In this document: positions 1-11,087 of the stretch, one piece after another | Layout of the letters: each line of letters begins with the position of its first letter | How positions within the stretch are numbered: the stretch's first letter is position 1 | From: Candidatus Pantoea bituminis | Lineage (GTDB): Bacteria > Pseudomonadota > Gammaproteobacteria > Enterobacterales > Enterobacteriaceae | Assembly (NCBI RefSeq): GCF_018842675.1 | Contig: NZ_JAGTWO010000004.1 | Coordinates: forward strand, 868,001 to 932,000 | Direction: 5' to 3' | Length of the DNA: 64,000 bases | Notes under the pieces: generated by a model | Seen by the model: only the letters and a program-made list of their open reading frames with translations | What the model was told of the DNA's origin: nothing | The model's database searches: none | Program-made: the position numbers and the translations under genes

Positions 1-1206
1 AACGACAGCGGTATGACGCTGCATATTACCGGCGCGGATGCGCTGATGACGATTCAACGCGGCGCACGCAAAATTGATGGTCAGGGCGTTCGCCATGTCG
101 CGCTGGTCGGTGAGGGCTGGCACCTCGAACAGTGCTGGGCTTTCTGGCAAGGCTATCGTGGACCAAAAGGCAAACGTCAGGTTGACTGGCCGACACTGGG
201 TGAGCATGAGCAAGCTGAGTTTGCGCGCCGCCTGAAAATCGTTGATTGGGTACGTGACACCATTAACCTGCCAGCGGAAGAGTTGGGACCAGAAGATTTA
301 GCGCACAGCGCAGTGGATTTGATCAGTGAAGTGGGCGGCGATGCTGTGAGCTATCGCATTACCAAAGGTGAGGATCTGCGCGAGCAAGGTTACATGGGCT
401 TGCATACGGTTGGACGCGGTTCAAATCGCCCACCCGCTTTTCTCGCTCTGGATTTCAACCCAACCGGCGACGACAAAGCACCGGTTTACGCTTGTCTGGT
501 CGGCAAAGGTATCACCTTTGATACTGGCGGTTACAGCATGAAGCAGAGCAGCTTCATGGACTCAATGAAATCCGATATGGGCGGTGCGGCAACGGTGACT
601 GGCGCGCTGGCGATGGCCATTTCACGCGGTCTTAATAAGCGCGTAAAACTCTATCTTTGCTGCGCGGATAACATGGTCAGCAGCAATGCCTTCAAACTGG
701 GCGATATCATTCGCTATCGTAACGGCAAATCCGTTGAGGTCATGAATACCGATGCGGAAGGGCGTTTGGTCCTGGCCGATGGCCTGATTGATGCCAGCGA
801 GCAAAAGCCGACTTTACTGATTGATGCGGCAACGCTGACCGGTGCGGCAAAGACGGCGCTCGGCAACGATTATCACGCCCTGTTTACTTTTGATGATGTC
901 ATGGCGCAGTCACTGATGGGCAGCGCAGTCAGTGAGAACGAGCCGTTCTGGCGCTTGCCGTTGGCAGAATTCCATCGTAGCCATTTGCCATCAAACTTTG
1001 CCGATCTGAACAATATTGCCAGCCCAGCACATGCTGCGGGTGCCAGCAGCGCGGCTGCTTTTCTGTCGCATTTTGTCAGCGATTATCAGCAAGGTTGGCT
1101 GCACATTGACTGCTCCGCCACCTATCGCAAAGCCGCAGTGGATCAGTGGTCTGCGGGTGCAACCGGTCTTGGCGTACGTACGCTGGCAAACCTGTTACTG
1201 AAGTAA
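1..1206 (+). CDS. pepB: Peptidase B (leucyl aminopeptidase family, M17), 5' end cut by window edge
   Basis: Cytosolic aminopeptidase of family M17 that removes N-terminal residues from peptides and needs two divalent metal ions. The reading frame is open from base 1; by comparison with the remembered 427-residue E. coli protein about 25-30 N-terminal residues lie outside the window, so the internal ATG at 13 is not the start. The family signature NTDAEGRL (745-768), which carries metal ligands, is intact, as are the [13 protein letters not shown] and KSDMGGAA segments. It precedes sseB as in E. coli, separated by a strong hairpin terminator. Identification is by overall similarity and synteny. 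Confidence 0.95.
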   Translation, partial: NDSGMTLHITGADALMTIQRGARKIDGQGVRHVALVGEGWHLEQCWAFWQGYRGPKGKRQVDWPTLGEHEQAEFARRLKIVDWVRDTINLPAEELGPEDLAHSAVDLISEVGGDAVSYRITKGEDLREQGYMGLHTVGRGSNRPPAFLALDFNPTGDDKAPVYACLVGKGITFDTGGYSMKQSSFMDSMKSDMGGAATVTGALAMAISRGLNKRVKLYLCCADNMVSSNAFKLGDIIRYRNGKSVEVMNTDAEGRLVLADGLIDASEQKPTLLIDAATLTGAAKTALGNDYHALFTFDDVMAQSLMGSAVSENEPFWRLPLAEFHRSHLPSNFADLNNIASPAHAAGASSAAAFLSHFVSDYQQGWLHIDCSATYRKAAVDQWSAGATGLGVRTLANLLLK

Positions 1207-1214
1207 ACGATCCC

Positions 1215-1243
1215 AGCGGCGGCAAACAGGCCGCCGCTTTTTT
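1215..1243 (+). terminator. Rho-independent terminator after pepB
   Basis: A perfect 9-bp stem (AGCGGCGGC at 1215-1223 with GCCGCCGCT at 1230-1238), a 6-base loop and five further T residues lie between the pepB stop and sseB. Confidence 0.85.
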
Positions 1244-1254
1244 GAGAGTAGATT

Positions 1255-2019
1255 ATGAATCGTCTTGAAGAAGTGCTGAAGCTGGCGGCAACCGAGCCTG
1301 CGCATCGTCCCGAGTTTTTCCAGTTATTGCTGGAAGCAGATGCCTGGGTGCCAGGTGAAAGCACTGCACAGCAGCTGGATGCCAATACACCGGTCGATTT
1401 GCAGCACTGGGAAAAAGAAGATGGCAGCAGCGTCATTCCGTTTTTCACCTCTGAACACGCGATGAGTGAAGCCATCAGTGCTGAACAAGCTTATCTGCGT
1501 TTGCCGGTTCGCACGCTGTTCGAAATGACACGTGGCGAAGCGCTGTTTCTGAACCCAAAATTGCCGAGCGGTAAAGAATTTTCTGCGGCTGAGATCAGCC
1601 ATTTGCTGGGCGAGCAGGGCGATGCGCTGAGCCAGCAAACAGTGTTGGAAGGCGGGCATGCGCTGCTGTTATCAGAAGTGGCGGAGCCGCCTGCGCAGAT
1701 GATCGATTCTCTGACCCAGCTGTTCAGCAAGTACAAACAGGTGCGACGCGCCTTTGTCGCCAGCATTCGTGAAAGTGCGGAAGAAGAGCCAAATCTGCTG
1801 ATTGGCATCGAGGCGGAAAGCGATATTGACGCCATCATTCAGGCTGCAGGCAGCGTAGCGACTGATACCTTACCGGATGATGCGCCCATCGATATTTGTG
1901 AAGTGACGCTGGACGATCGCGGCATCAGCCACTTTTTTACCGCCCACATTACGCCATTTTATGAACGTCGCTGGGGCAGTTTCCTGCGCGACTTCAAGGG
2001 CAGCCAGCGTATTATCTAA
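1255..2019 (+). CDS. sseB: SseB, enhanced serine sensitivity protein
   Basis: Homologue of E. coli SseB (about 258 residues; 254 here), which gives a serine-sensitivity phenotype when overexpressed; its biochemical role is not established. The sequence shows SseB-family blocks such as LDLQHWEKEDG-like (DLQHWEKEDGSSVIPFF), PVRTLFEMT and a C-terminal YERRWGSFLRDFK. No signal peptide or membrane segment is visible, so it should be cytosolic. The ATG at 1255 follows a GAGAG purine stretch. Neighbours pepB and sseA match E. coli. It ends against a bidirectional terminator shared with convergent sseA. Confidence 0.92.
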   Translation: MNRLEEVLKLAATEPAHRPEFFQLLLEADAWVPGESTAQQLDANTPVDLQHWEKEDGSSVIPFFTSEHAMSEAISAEQAYLRLPVRTLFEMTRGEALFLNPKLPSGKEFSAAEISHLLGEQGDALSQQTVLEGGHALLLSEVAEPPAQMIDSLTQLFSKYKQVRRAFVASIRESAEEEPNLLIGIEAESDIDAIIQAAGSVATDTLPDDAPIDICEVTLDDRGISHFFTAHITPFYERRWGSFLRDFKGSQRII

Positions 2020-2061
2020 AAAAGTGCGGCACTGTTTATCGTTAAACAGGCCGCACTTTTT
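2020..2061. terminator. Bidirectional terminator between sseB and sseA
   Basis: A long hairpin lies between the two convergent genes: outer stem AAAAGTGCGG (2020-2029) with CCGCACTTTT (2051-2060), and inner stem CTGTTTA (2032-2038) with TAAACAG (2043-2049). A-rich and T-rich flanks make it work in both directions. Confidence 0.85.
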
Positions 2062-2073
2062 CAATTAATACGT

Positions 2074-2916
2074 TTATTTCTCAATGGGTAAGTCGTCGCG
2101 GCTGCCCCATTCGCCCCACGAACCGTCATACAGCGCGACATTACGCGCACCCAGCGCAGTCAGCGCCAGAATCACCACCACCGCAGTCACACCCGATCCA
2201 CAGCTGGCAACCACCGGTTTTTCAATATCCACACCCGCTTTAACAAACAGGTCGCGCAGCTCTGCTACCGGCTTCAACTCGCCGTTCGCCACCAGATTGT
2301 TCCACGGTACATTCAGGCTACGCGGGATATGACCACGATGCAGGCCGGGACGCGGCTCATCCACTTCTGCATTGAAGCGATTCGCGGCTCGCGCATCAAC
2401 GATCTGCGCACCGCCTTCATGGCTGATCAGCAACACATCATTCAAACGCTTAACCTGGCTTTCATCGTAGGTAGCTTCAAACTCGCCTTCTGGCAGCGTA
2501 ACCGGGCCGGTTTCCACCGAGAAGCCTGCCGCTTTCCAGCCTTGCAAACCGCCCGCTAAAATAGAAACCTGCTGTACGCCAAAAGCGCGCAGCATCCACC
2601 ACGCGCGGGGTGCCGAGAACAGGTTGCCTTCATCGTACACCACTAAATGTTTATCGCTGCTGACGCCCAGTTCGCGCATCGCCACTGAAAAACCTTCGGC
2701 GCGCGGCATCATGTGCGGATAGGGGCTGGTGTGATCGGAGAGCGCTTCAATATTGAAAAAAGGCGCATCAGGTAAATGGCCTGCCAGATATTCGGCTTGA
2801 ATATCCCGCACCGCCTCCATGCCTGGCGGCAGCATTCGCGCATCCAGCACTTGCAGGTCTTCGTCGGTGTAATGTTCATTCAACCAGTCAGCGGATACAA
2901 ACAGGGGAGCTGTCAT
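2074..2916 (-). CDS. sseA: 3-mercaptopyruvate sulfurtransferase
   Basis: Two-domain rhodanese-type enzyme that transfers sulfur from 3-mercaptopyruvate to cyanide or other thiophilic acceptors. It is 280 residues, the family length (E. coli 281). The C-terminal rhodanese domain has the active-site loop CGSGVTA with the catalytic cysteine at about residue 239; this six-residue loop type is typical of mercaptopyruvate rather than thiosulfate sulfurtransferases. The N-terminal domain lacks a catalytic cysteine, as usual. The ATG has a good AGAGGTT ribosome-binding site. Convergent with sseB and divergent from yfhM. Confidence 0.95.
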   Translation of the reverse strand: MTAPLFVSADWLNEHYTDEDLQVLDARMLPPGMEAVRDIQAEYLAGHLPDAPFFNIEALSDHTSPYPHMMPRAEGFSVAMRELGVSSDKHLVVYDEGNLFSAPRAWWMLRAFGVQQVSILAGGLQGWKAAGFSVETGPVTLPEGEFEATYDESQVKRLNDVLLISHEGGAQIVDARAANRFNAEVDEPRPGLHRGHIPRSLNVPWNNLVANGELKPVAELRDLFVKAGVDIEKPVVASCGSGVTAVVVILALTALGARNVALYDGSWGEWGSRDDLPIEK

Positions 2917-3063
2917 AGCAACCTCTTCTCAAGATTCAGGAAGAGCCAGTTTCCGGTAATGGGCGCGCTATCTCAAGGGAAAGCGTTGATTAAATGGCGG
3001 CGTTGATGTGAAATTGCGCAGCGTTATTTACAACCTCTTCTGGGTCTGGGTGAAGGATTTACC

Positions 3064-6000
3064 ATGAACAAACGCATTAACCGGCTGCTGCTCAGCATGC
3101 TGTTGAGCAGTGTGCTGCTGAGTACCGCAGCGCTTACTTCTTTTTCAGTTGTTGCCGCTGAGTCGGTGACGGCAACATCGCTAGCCAGGCCGCTTCAGGT
3201 GAGCGATCTCTCTGAATTACAGCTGGACGGCGCAGCGACGTTAGTGCTGACCTTCAATGCTCCGCTCGATGAAAAGCAGGATTTCTCTCGCCTGGTCACA
3301 CTGACCGATGATGAACGCGGAAAAGTTGACGGCGGTTGGGAGCTTTCAAACAACCGTAAAGCGCTGCGTTTTCGTCATCCTGAACCCTCCCGTAAGTTGT
3401 CACTGAAGGTCGATGCCGCGCTGCGTGCCGCCAGCGGCGAAAGCCTTAACGCGCCTTTCTCGCAAAAGCTTACCACCCGCGATATTCAACCGATGGTGGG
3501 ATTTGCCAGCCGGGGTTCATTGTTGCCGCTGCGTTTGACGCAAGGCTTGCCGGTTCTTGCGCTAAATATTGCGCGCGTTGATGTGGATTTTTTCCGGGTT
3601 AAAAACGCCACGCTGGCAGATTTTTTGGCTCAGTGGAATTACGGCAGCAACTTGTCGAGTTGGCAATCTGACGATTTATTGAAAAACGCAGATTTGGTCT
3701 ATACCGGCCGCTTTGATCTCAATCCAGCACGCAATACACGTGAAAAATTGCAGCTACCGCTGAGCAACGTGGATGCTCTCAAGCAGCCGGGTGTTTATCT
3801 GGCGGTGATGAAACAGGCTGGCAGTTATCACTACAGCACGCCCGCAACGTTGTTTACGCTCAGCGATATTGGTCTGTCGCTGCATCGCTTCCCTACGCAA
3901 TATGATCTCTTTACCCAAAGCCTGGAAACTGGCGCACCGCTTTCAGGCGTCAGCGTGCAGTTGCTGGATGAGAAAGGGCAGCAACTGGAAAAAAGCGAGA
4001 GCGATAATAACGGGCATTTACGCTTCAAAGCTCAACCCAAAGGCAAGCTACTGCTCGCCACCCTGGGTGAACAGACTTCATTAATTGATCTCACTCGCCC
4101 GGCGCTCGATCTGGCTGAATTTCCTGTCGCCGGGCCGCAAGGTTACGAAAAACAGCTGTTCGTATTTGGACCACGCGATCTGTATCGTCCAGGCGAAACG
4201 GTGATAGTTAACGCTCTGCTGCGTGATGTTGATGGCAATCCGTTGCCCGCGCAGCCCATCAAAGCTGAGCTGCTGCAACCGGATGGTGAAGTGTCGCGCA
4301 GCTTTGTCTGGCAGATGGAAAAGGGTTTTTACCAACAGCGTCTGACGTTACCAGCCTCTGCGATGACCGGCGAATGGTCATTGCGCCTGAATACCGGTGA
4401 CAATTTGCCGCGACAGTGGAAATTTCAGGTAGAGGACTTTTTGCCAGAGCGCATGGCGCTTACTCTGAAAAACAGCGATAAGCCGCAACACGCTGATGCT
4501 GACATTACTTTTGATATTGCTGGGCGTTATCTTTATGGCGCACCCGCCGCGGGAAATCAGCTGCAAGGCCAGCTTTATCTTCGTCCGGCACGTGAAGCAG
4601 TTGCTGCGCTGCCAGGTTATCAGTTTGGTGATATCACCGAAGAGGAATTAACGCGCAGCCTGGGTGACGTCGACCTCAAGCTGGATGCAAAAGGTCAGGC
4701 GCAACTGGCGGTTGAAAGTCAGTGGGCAGAAAGTCATTCGCCGCTCAATCTGATTCTACAAGCCAGCCTGCTTGAAACCGGTGGTCGTCCGGTCACGCGT
4801 CGTGTAACCCAGGCGATTTGGCCAGCCGATGCGCTGCCGGGTATTCGCCCGCTGTTCAGCAGCAAAGCCGTCTATGACTACCGCAACGACAGCTACCATG
4901 ACGAACCCACGGTGCCAGAAAATAGCCAGGCTGAGTTTGATATCCTGTATGCCAACAGCAAGGGTGAAAAGCTCGCCGTGAACAATCTGGATGTCAGACT
5001 CATTCGTGAACGCCACGACTATTACTGGAGCTTTTCCGACAGCGAAGGTTGGCAATCACGCTTCGATCAAAAAGATCTGCAGGAAGATGAACAGCGCATC
5101 ACGATTCCTGCTGGCGGCAGCAGCAAAGTCAGTTTCCCGGTGGAGTGGGGCGCCTATCGTCTGGAAGTGCAGGCCGGTGAGAAAATTGTTAGTAGCGTGC
5201 GATTCCAGGCCGGTTACAGCTGGCAGGATAACACCAACGGCACTGGCGCATTACGCCCGGATCAGGTCAAGTTGAAGCTCGATAAAGCGGCTTATCAACC
5301 GGGTGATACTGCACAGATACAGGTGGAATCGCCCGCAGCGGGCAAAGGTTATCTGTTGGTTGAATCGAGCAGTGGCACGCTTTGGTGGCAGGCACTGGAT
5401 GTTCCCGCTGGCGGTACCACCCTCGCTGTGCCCATCGATAAAAGCTGGCAGCGCCACGATCTCTATCTCAGCGCCATCGTGGTGCGTGAAGGGGATAAAG
5501 TCAGCGGTGCTACGCCAAAACGCGCGGTGGGTTTACTGCATTTACCCATGGCAACAGAAGCGCGGCGTTTAACGCTGGCACTCGACGCACCTGACAAGGT
5601 TCGTCCCGATCAAACGGTGAAAATCAACATAAAAGCCAGCCGGGAAGGTGGCGCACTACCGCAGCAGATTCATCTGCTGCTGTCGGCCGTGGATAGCGGC
5701 GTACTCAGCATCACGGATTATTCAACCCCGAACCCGTGGGACGCCTTCTTTGGCCGTAAACGTTACAACGCCGATCAATATGATGTATTTGGCCAGCTGA
5801 TTGAAGGCGGAGGGCGGCTGGCGGCATTACGCTTCGGCGGCGATGCCAGCGAAGATGCCATGCGGCGCGGCGGCAAAAAGCCGGTTACACAGGTCAATAT
5901 TGTGGCGCAGCAATTACAGGCGGTCACGCTGGATGAAAAGGGGAAGGCACGCTGGAGCTGCCGATTCCAACCTTTAACGGTGAGCTGCGCCTGATGGCCC

Positions 6001-7957
6001 AAGGCTGGAGTGAGGAGAGTTTTGGCGCAGCAGAGCGCAAGCTGGTAGTCGCTGCACCGCTTATTACCGAACTCGCCACACCGCGCTTCCTGGCGGGCGG
6101 CGACCAAGCGAACCTGGCGCTGGATATCACTAATCTCACCGATCTCCCGCAAACGTTAAAAGTGAATTTCTCTGCCAACGGATTGGTTGCACTGAATGGC
6201 GCGGTGACACAAAACGTGACGCTGGCGAAAGGCGCGCGAACCACGCTGAAAGTGCCGGTTAAAGCGCTGAACGGCTTTGGTGATGGCAGCGTAGACGTTG
6301 AAGTGTCTGGCCTGAATCTGCCGGGTGAAAATCTCAAGTTCAGCAAGCAGCAGTGGAAAATAGGCGTGCGGCCCGCTTATCCAGCGGAAACACTGAATTT
6401 CGATGCAGTGATTCCGGCCAATCAGCCGTGGCAAGTGATGGCAACTGCGTTCAGCGGAATGGAGAAAGAGACCTTAAGCGGCAGATTGTCGCTCAGCAAT
6501 CGTCCACCGCTGAACATCGCCAGCTACATCAGCGAGCTGTACGCTTATCCTTATGGCTGCCTGGAACAAACCGCCAGCGGAATCTGGCCGTCGGTATTTA
6601 CCCGCCATGCGCAACTTATGGCAATGGGCATCAAAAGCAGCAGCGACGATGCGCGTCGTGCCGCCATTGATACCGGTATTGCTCGCATGGCGGGGATGCA
6701 GCGGCCCAACGGCAGCTTCGGCTTGTGGAGCAAACAAAGCGAAGAGGAGTTTTGGCTGACAGCGTATGTCACTGACTTTTTATTGCGTGCCAACGAAGCG
6801 GGGTATGCGCTGCCAGAAGGTGTCATCGCCCGCGCCGATGAGCGTCTGCTGCGCTATCTGCAAGATCCGTCGCAAATTGACAAAGGCTGGAGCAATGACG
6901 TTGAGGCGCTGCGTTTTAGCGTTCAGGCATACGCGGGACTGGTGTTGGCACGGCAGCAGAAAGCGCCGTTAGGGGCGTTGCGTGCGCTATATGAAAAACG
7001 CGACAAGGCGAAATCAGGGCTGGCGCTCATGCAATTGGGTATTGCGTTAAAACTGATGGGCGATGAACAGCGTGCGCAGCTGGCCATTGGGCAGGGCGCT
7101 GCGATGAATCGTCCAGACAATGATGGATTTGGTGATTACGGCAGTGACGTTCGCGACCGCGCATTAATGATCGCTTTGCTGGCGGAAAATAATCTTCAAC
7201 CGGATTTACAAAACACGCTGCTTCTGGCGCTGACCAAAGCGGTTCATGGCAAGCGCTGGTTCTCTACACAAGAAAATAATGCGTTGTTCCTGGCGGCACG
7301 AACGCTGCAAAACAGTAAAGGTGACCAATGGCAGGCGACACTGAACGGTCATCGGGAACCGCTGAGCAGTGACGGATTGCTGAACACCGCACTGGATGAA
7401 ACGCAGCTGATGCGTGGCGTGGAGGTTAGCAATGAAAGTCGTTCGCCGCTGTATGCCAGTCTCAACGTGGTGGGGTATCCCGCTTCATCGCCTGCACCGA
7501 TGAGTAACGTGCTGGGTATCAAGCGCGAGTATTTCACACTCAACGGCAAAGCCGCCAATCTCGCCAATTTGAGCAGCGGTGAATTAATCATGGTGCGTTT
7601 AACCGTGTCGGCGAAAAAAGCGTTAACGATGCGCTGGTGGTCGATATGTTGCCTGCGGGTCTGGAACTGGAGAATCAGAACCTTGCTAACAGCAGTGCCA
7701 GCCTCGGCGACAGCGCCGATGCTCTCAAGGAGAGCATGATGGATATGCAGCAGGTAGACATCAAACACATTGAGTTTCGTGACGATCGCTTCGTGGCGGC
7801 GTTGGCTGTGGATACCTATCGGCCTGCCACGCTGATCTATCTGGCACGTGCCGTTACGCCAGGCCGCTATAAAATGCCGCCGCCGCAGGTGGAGTCAATG
7901 TATGTGCCGGAATGGCGCGCGGTGGGCAATACGGCAGAGATGCTTCATGTGCGTTAA
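3064..7957 (+). CDS. yfhM: YfhM-type bacterial alpha-2-macroglobulin (two frameshifts in the given sequence)
   Basis: Periplasmic protease-trapping protein, paired with the peptidoglycan synthase PbpC. Three consecutive frames (3064-5994, then to 7739, then to 7957) align end to end with one family member of about 1631 residues (E. coli about 1653). The junctions lie in GGGG at 5940-5943 and AAAAAA at 7614-7619; adding one base to each restores DEKGEGTLELP and KKSVNDALVVD. The thioester motif CLEQ (6558-6569) is intact. The N-terminus is a signal peptide ending near VAA-ES with no lipobox cysteine, unlike lipoprotein E. coli YfhM. Start: ATG 3064 behind GAAGGA. pbpC begins 15 bases downstream, implying an operon. 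The frameshifts are probably sequence errors. Confidence 0.9.
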
Positions 7958-7972
7958 GCAGGATGCGTGCGG

Positions 7973-10294
7973 GTGAAGCGCGTGCACTTCAACAAGCGGT
8001 GGCTCGGGCTGCCGCTTTTTTCTGACATTATTCGCGCTTCCTTTGGCGTTGGATCGGTTATTCCCTCTTCCCTTGCATCAGGCGCAACCTGCACGTGTCG
8101 TCGTGGCGGAAGATGGCACGCCGCTGTGGCGCTTTGCCGATCGGCAGGGCATCTGGCGTTATCCCGTCACGCCGGAAGATGTCGCGCCCGCTTACGTAGA
8201 AGCCCTACTGACTTATGAAGATCGCTGGTTCTGGCACCATCCGGGTATCAATCCATTCGCGTTAATACGTGCCGCCTGGCAAGATCTCTCCAGCGGTGAA
8301 ATCATCTCGGGTGGCAGTACCTTAACGATGCAAGTAGCGCGATTGGTCGATCCTCAACCGCGTACCCTGCGTGGCAAAATCATTCAAGCGTGGCGTGCCG
8401 TGCAGCTTGAATGGCATCTCTCTAAACAGGAAATTTTAACCCTTTATCTCAATCGAGCACCTTTCGGCGGCACCTTAGAAGGTGTGGGTGCGGCAAGCTG
8501 GAGCTGGTTGGGTAAGCCGCCTTCACAGTTGACCAAAGGCGAAGCGGCATTGTTGACGGTATTACCGCAGGCACCCAGCCGTTTACGTCCCGATCGCTGG
8601 CCGCAACGTGCAGAAAAAGCGCGTAACAAAGTGCTGGATCGTTTGGCTGAATACCACGTTTGGACCCCAAAAGAGGTGGCAGAAATCAGGCAGGAAGCGG
8701 TTTGGCTGCCGCCACGCCAAATGCCACAAATGGCGCCGCTGCTGGCGCGACGTTTGCTATCGCAAACCCACGAAAACAAAATCGTCTCAACCCTCGATCC
8801 CGCATTGCAGCGTGAACTGGAGAGGGTGGCAGAAAACCTGAAAGCGCAACTGCCGCCCCGGAGCTCGTTAGCGATGCTCGTGGTGGATCATACGTCGATG
8901 AAGGTGCGTGGCTACGTTGGCTCAGTCGATTTCAACGATGACAGCCGCTTTGGCCATGTGGATATGATTTCCAGCGCGCGTTCGCCAGGATCGGTGCTCA
9001 AACCCTTTATATATGGCATGGCATTGGATGACGGATTGATCCATGCGGAATCACTGTTGCAGGATGTTCCTCGCCGTTTTGGTAACTATCGCCCCGGCAA
9101 TTTTGATAGCGGGTTTCATGGGCCGGTCAGCGCCAGTGACGCGCTGGAACGCTCGCTCAATCTGCCAGCAGTGCAACTGTTGGAAGCGCTAGGGCCAAAA
9201 ATGTCACTGCGCGTTTGCGCAACGTAGGATTGAATTTGCGCTTTCCGCCCGCCGCAGAACCCAATCTTTCGCTGATCCTTGGCGGCACTGGCACGCGCAT
9301 GGATGAACTGCTGGCGGCTTACAGCGCTTTCGCTCGTCATGGCAATGCGGCAAATTTGCGCTGGCTGGCGGATCAGCCTTTGCATGAGCGTCCCTTGCTC
9401 TCGCCGGGCGCGGCATGGATTGTAAGGCGCATTTTGGCCGGTGAAGCACAACCCGCGGGAAATGGCACTGTGACGGATGTGGTGCCGCTGGCGTGGAAAA
9501 CCGGTACCAGTTATGGCTATCGTGATGCATGGGCGATAGGCATTAATCCACGTTATTTAATCGGAATCTGGGTTGGACGGCCCGATGCAACCCCGGTTGC
9601 AGGGCAATATGGCGTTGCCACCGCCATTCCGATACTGAATCAGGTGAATAGCGTGCTGATGAGCCGCTTATCGGGCAACCGCGCACCGGGCGATCCGCGT
9701 CCTGCTTCCGTCAGCAGCGCGAGCATTTGCTGGCCTGGCGGACAACCTTTACCGGCGGGTGACTCAAACTGCCGACAACGGCGACAAAGCTGGGTGCTGG
9801 ATAATACGCTGCCACCCACGCTGCTTGCGCCTGGCCAGGAGGGATTTAGCGGTTTGCGGCTGCGCTACTGGCAAAATGTCAAAGGGTTACGTGTTGCTGC
9901 GGATTGTCCGCAAGCCACACCTCACGAGCAAATTATGTGGCCGCTGCCGTTGGAGCCATGGTTGGCAAAAGCTGAGCGTCGCAGCCAAAGGTTGCCGCCT
10001 ATTGATCTGCAATGCCCACCGCTACAGCAGGGAAATGTGCTGCCGCTGATTTTAACCGGGGTGATTGAGGGGCAGGTCGTGCAGCCACTGCCCGGGAAAA
10101 CATCATTGGTTTTACCGGTTACGGTGCAAGGCGGTCAGGGAAACCAACGCTGGTGGTTTCTTAATGGTGAGCCATTGGCAGAGGAGAGCCCAACCAATAC
10201 GCAGTCGCTGGCCCTGAACAGCACGGGTGAATATCAATTGGTGGTGATGGATGAAACCGGTCAACTCGCCTCGGTGAACTTTACCGTTCAATGA
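7973..10294 (+). CDS. pbpC: Penicillin-binding protein 1C (two frameshifts in the given sequence)
   Basis: Inner-membrane bifunctional peptidoglycan glycosyltransferase/transpeptidase. In order: a short cytosolic head and membrane anchor (LTLFALPLALDRL), a GT51 domain with EDRWFWHHPG, a transpeptidase domain with SPGSVLKPF (catalytic serine) and KTGTSYGYRDAW (KTG box), and a C-terminal PBP1C extension. The frame breaks in TTTTTT at 8016-8021 (one T too many) and in AAAAA at 9197-9201 (one A short, restoring GPKNVTARLRNVG). Repaired length is about 773 residues against 770 in E. coli. The likely start is GTG 7973, with AGGA nine bases upstream; GTG 7967 is possible. It follows yfhM directly, the usual pairing. 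Confidence 0.9.
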
Positions 10295-10376
10295 GGGCAA
10301 ACCGGCTGATTGCACACTTACTGAGCCATTACTTCGACAGAGATCAATATTTTTCAACAAATTATGGGATCTCTGA

Positions 10377-10405
10377 TAGGCAATGCCTGACTCAACCCCT
10401 ATAAT
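10377..10405 (+). promoter_or_regulatory. Probable ndk promoter
   Basis: Consensus -10 box TATAAT (10400-10405) sits 17 bp after TAGGCA (10377-10382, four of six -35 bases). It lies 67 bases before the ndk start in the gap after pbpC. Confidence 0.6.
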
Positions 10406-10471
10406 CGGCGCCGTTTCTTAGCCGGGGCGTGCGCTTCCCGGTTTCTTCAGGACATCAAGACAGAGGTCATC

Positions 10472-10903
10472 ATGGCAATCGAACGTACTTTTTCTATCAT
10501 CAAGCCAAACGCCGTCGCTAAAAACGTGATCGGTGCAATCTACAACCGTTTTGAAAGCGCAGGCTTCAAAATCGTTGGCGCGAAAATGCTGCAGCTGAGC
10601 AAAGAGCAGGCTGAAGGTTTTTATGCTGAGCACCAGGGCAAACCTTTCTTTGACGGTCTGGTTGAGTTCATGACTTCTGGTCCAGTAGTGGTTTCAGTGC
10701 TGGAAGGCGAAAATGCCGTTCAGCGTCACCGCGATCTGATGGGCGCAACCAACCCAGCGAACGCGCTGGCGGGCACGCTGCGTGCAGACTACGCTGACAG
10801 CTTCACTGAGAACGCGACTCACGGTTCAGATTCAGCAGAATCCGCAGCACGTGAAATCGCTTACTTCTTCGGCGAAAACGAAATTTGCCCACGCACTCGT
10901 TAA
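10472..10903 (+). CDS. ndk: Nucleoside diphosphate kinase
   Basis: Transfers the terminal phosphate of ATP to nucleoside diphosphates through a phosphohistidine, balancing NTP and dNTP pools. It is 143 residues, the same as E. coli. The catalytic histidine is residue 117 in NATHGSDS; the N-terminal [15 protein letters not shown] and the RPPxN-region are typical. The ATG at 10472 follows the purine-rich GACAGAGG. It has its own promoter and is followed by a strong terminator before rlmN, so it appears monocistronic. Confidence 0.98.
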   Translation: MAIERTFSIIKPNAVAKNVIGAIYNRFESAGFKIVGAKMLQLSKEQAEGFYAEHQGKPFFDGLVEFMTSGPVVVSVLEGENAVQRHRDLMGATNPANALAGTLRADYADSFTENATHGSDSAESAAREIAYFFGENEICPRTR

Positions 10904-10993
10904 TCGCTTCGCGATAAACGGATAGCTGGCTTTACAAAAATCTGCGTAAGGATTTCGATCCCGCCTGGCATCAGGCAGCAGATGTTGTACAAT

Positions 10994-11036
10994 ATTGCGC
11001 CCTCATTAAGCTTTCTTAGTGAGGGCGCAATTTTTT
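10994..11036 (+). terminator. Terminator between ndk and rlmN
   Basis: Stem TTGCGCCCTCA (10995-11005) pairs perfectly with TGAGGGCGCAA (11020-11030), followed by TTTTTT. A TACAAT box (10988-10993) sits just upstream, so it may end the ndk transcript or attenuate entry into rlmN. Confidence 0.85.
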
Positions 11037-11087
11037 ACCTATTCTTAACCAGAGCCATAACGTGTAACAACGAGGCCAGAGAACATT

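Noticed and set aside
2919..3041. Direct repeat CAACCTCTTCT at 2919-2929 and 3031-3041
   Set aside because: The first copy is simply the sseA ribosome-binding region read backwards; the second has no clear role. Probably chance.
5994..7739. Separate gene starting at ATG 5994 inside yfhM
   Set aside because: It aligns as the direct continuation of the upstream frame after adding one base to a G run; there is no ribosome-binding site and no family of this partial length.
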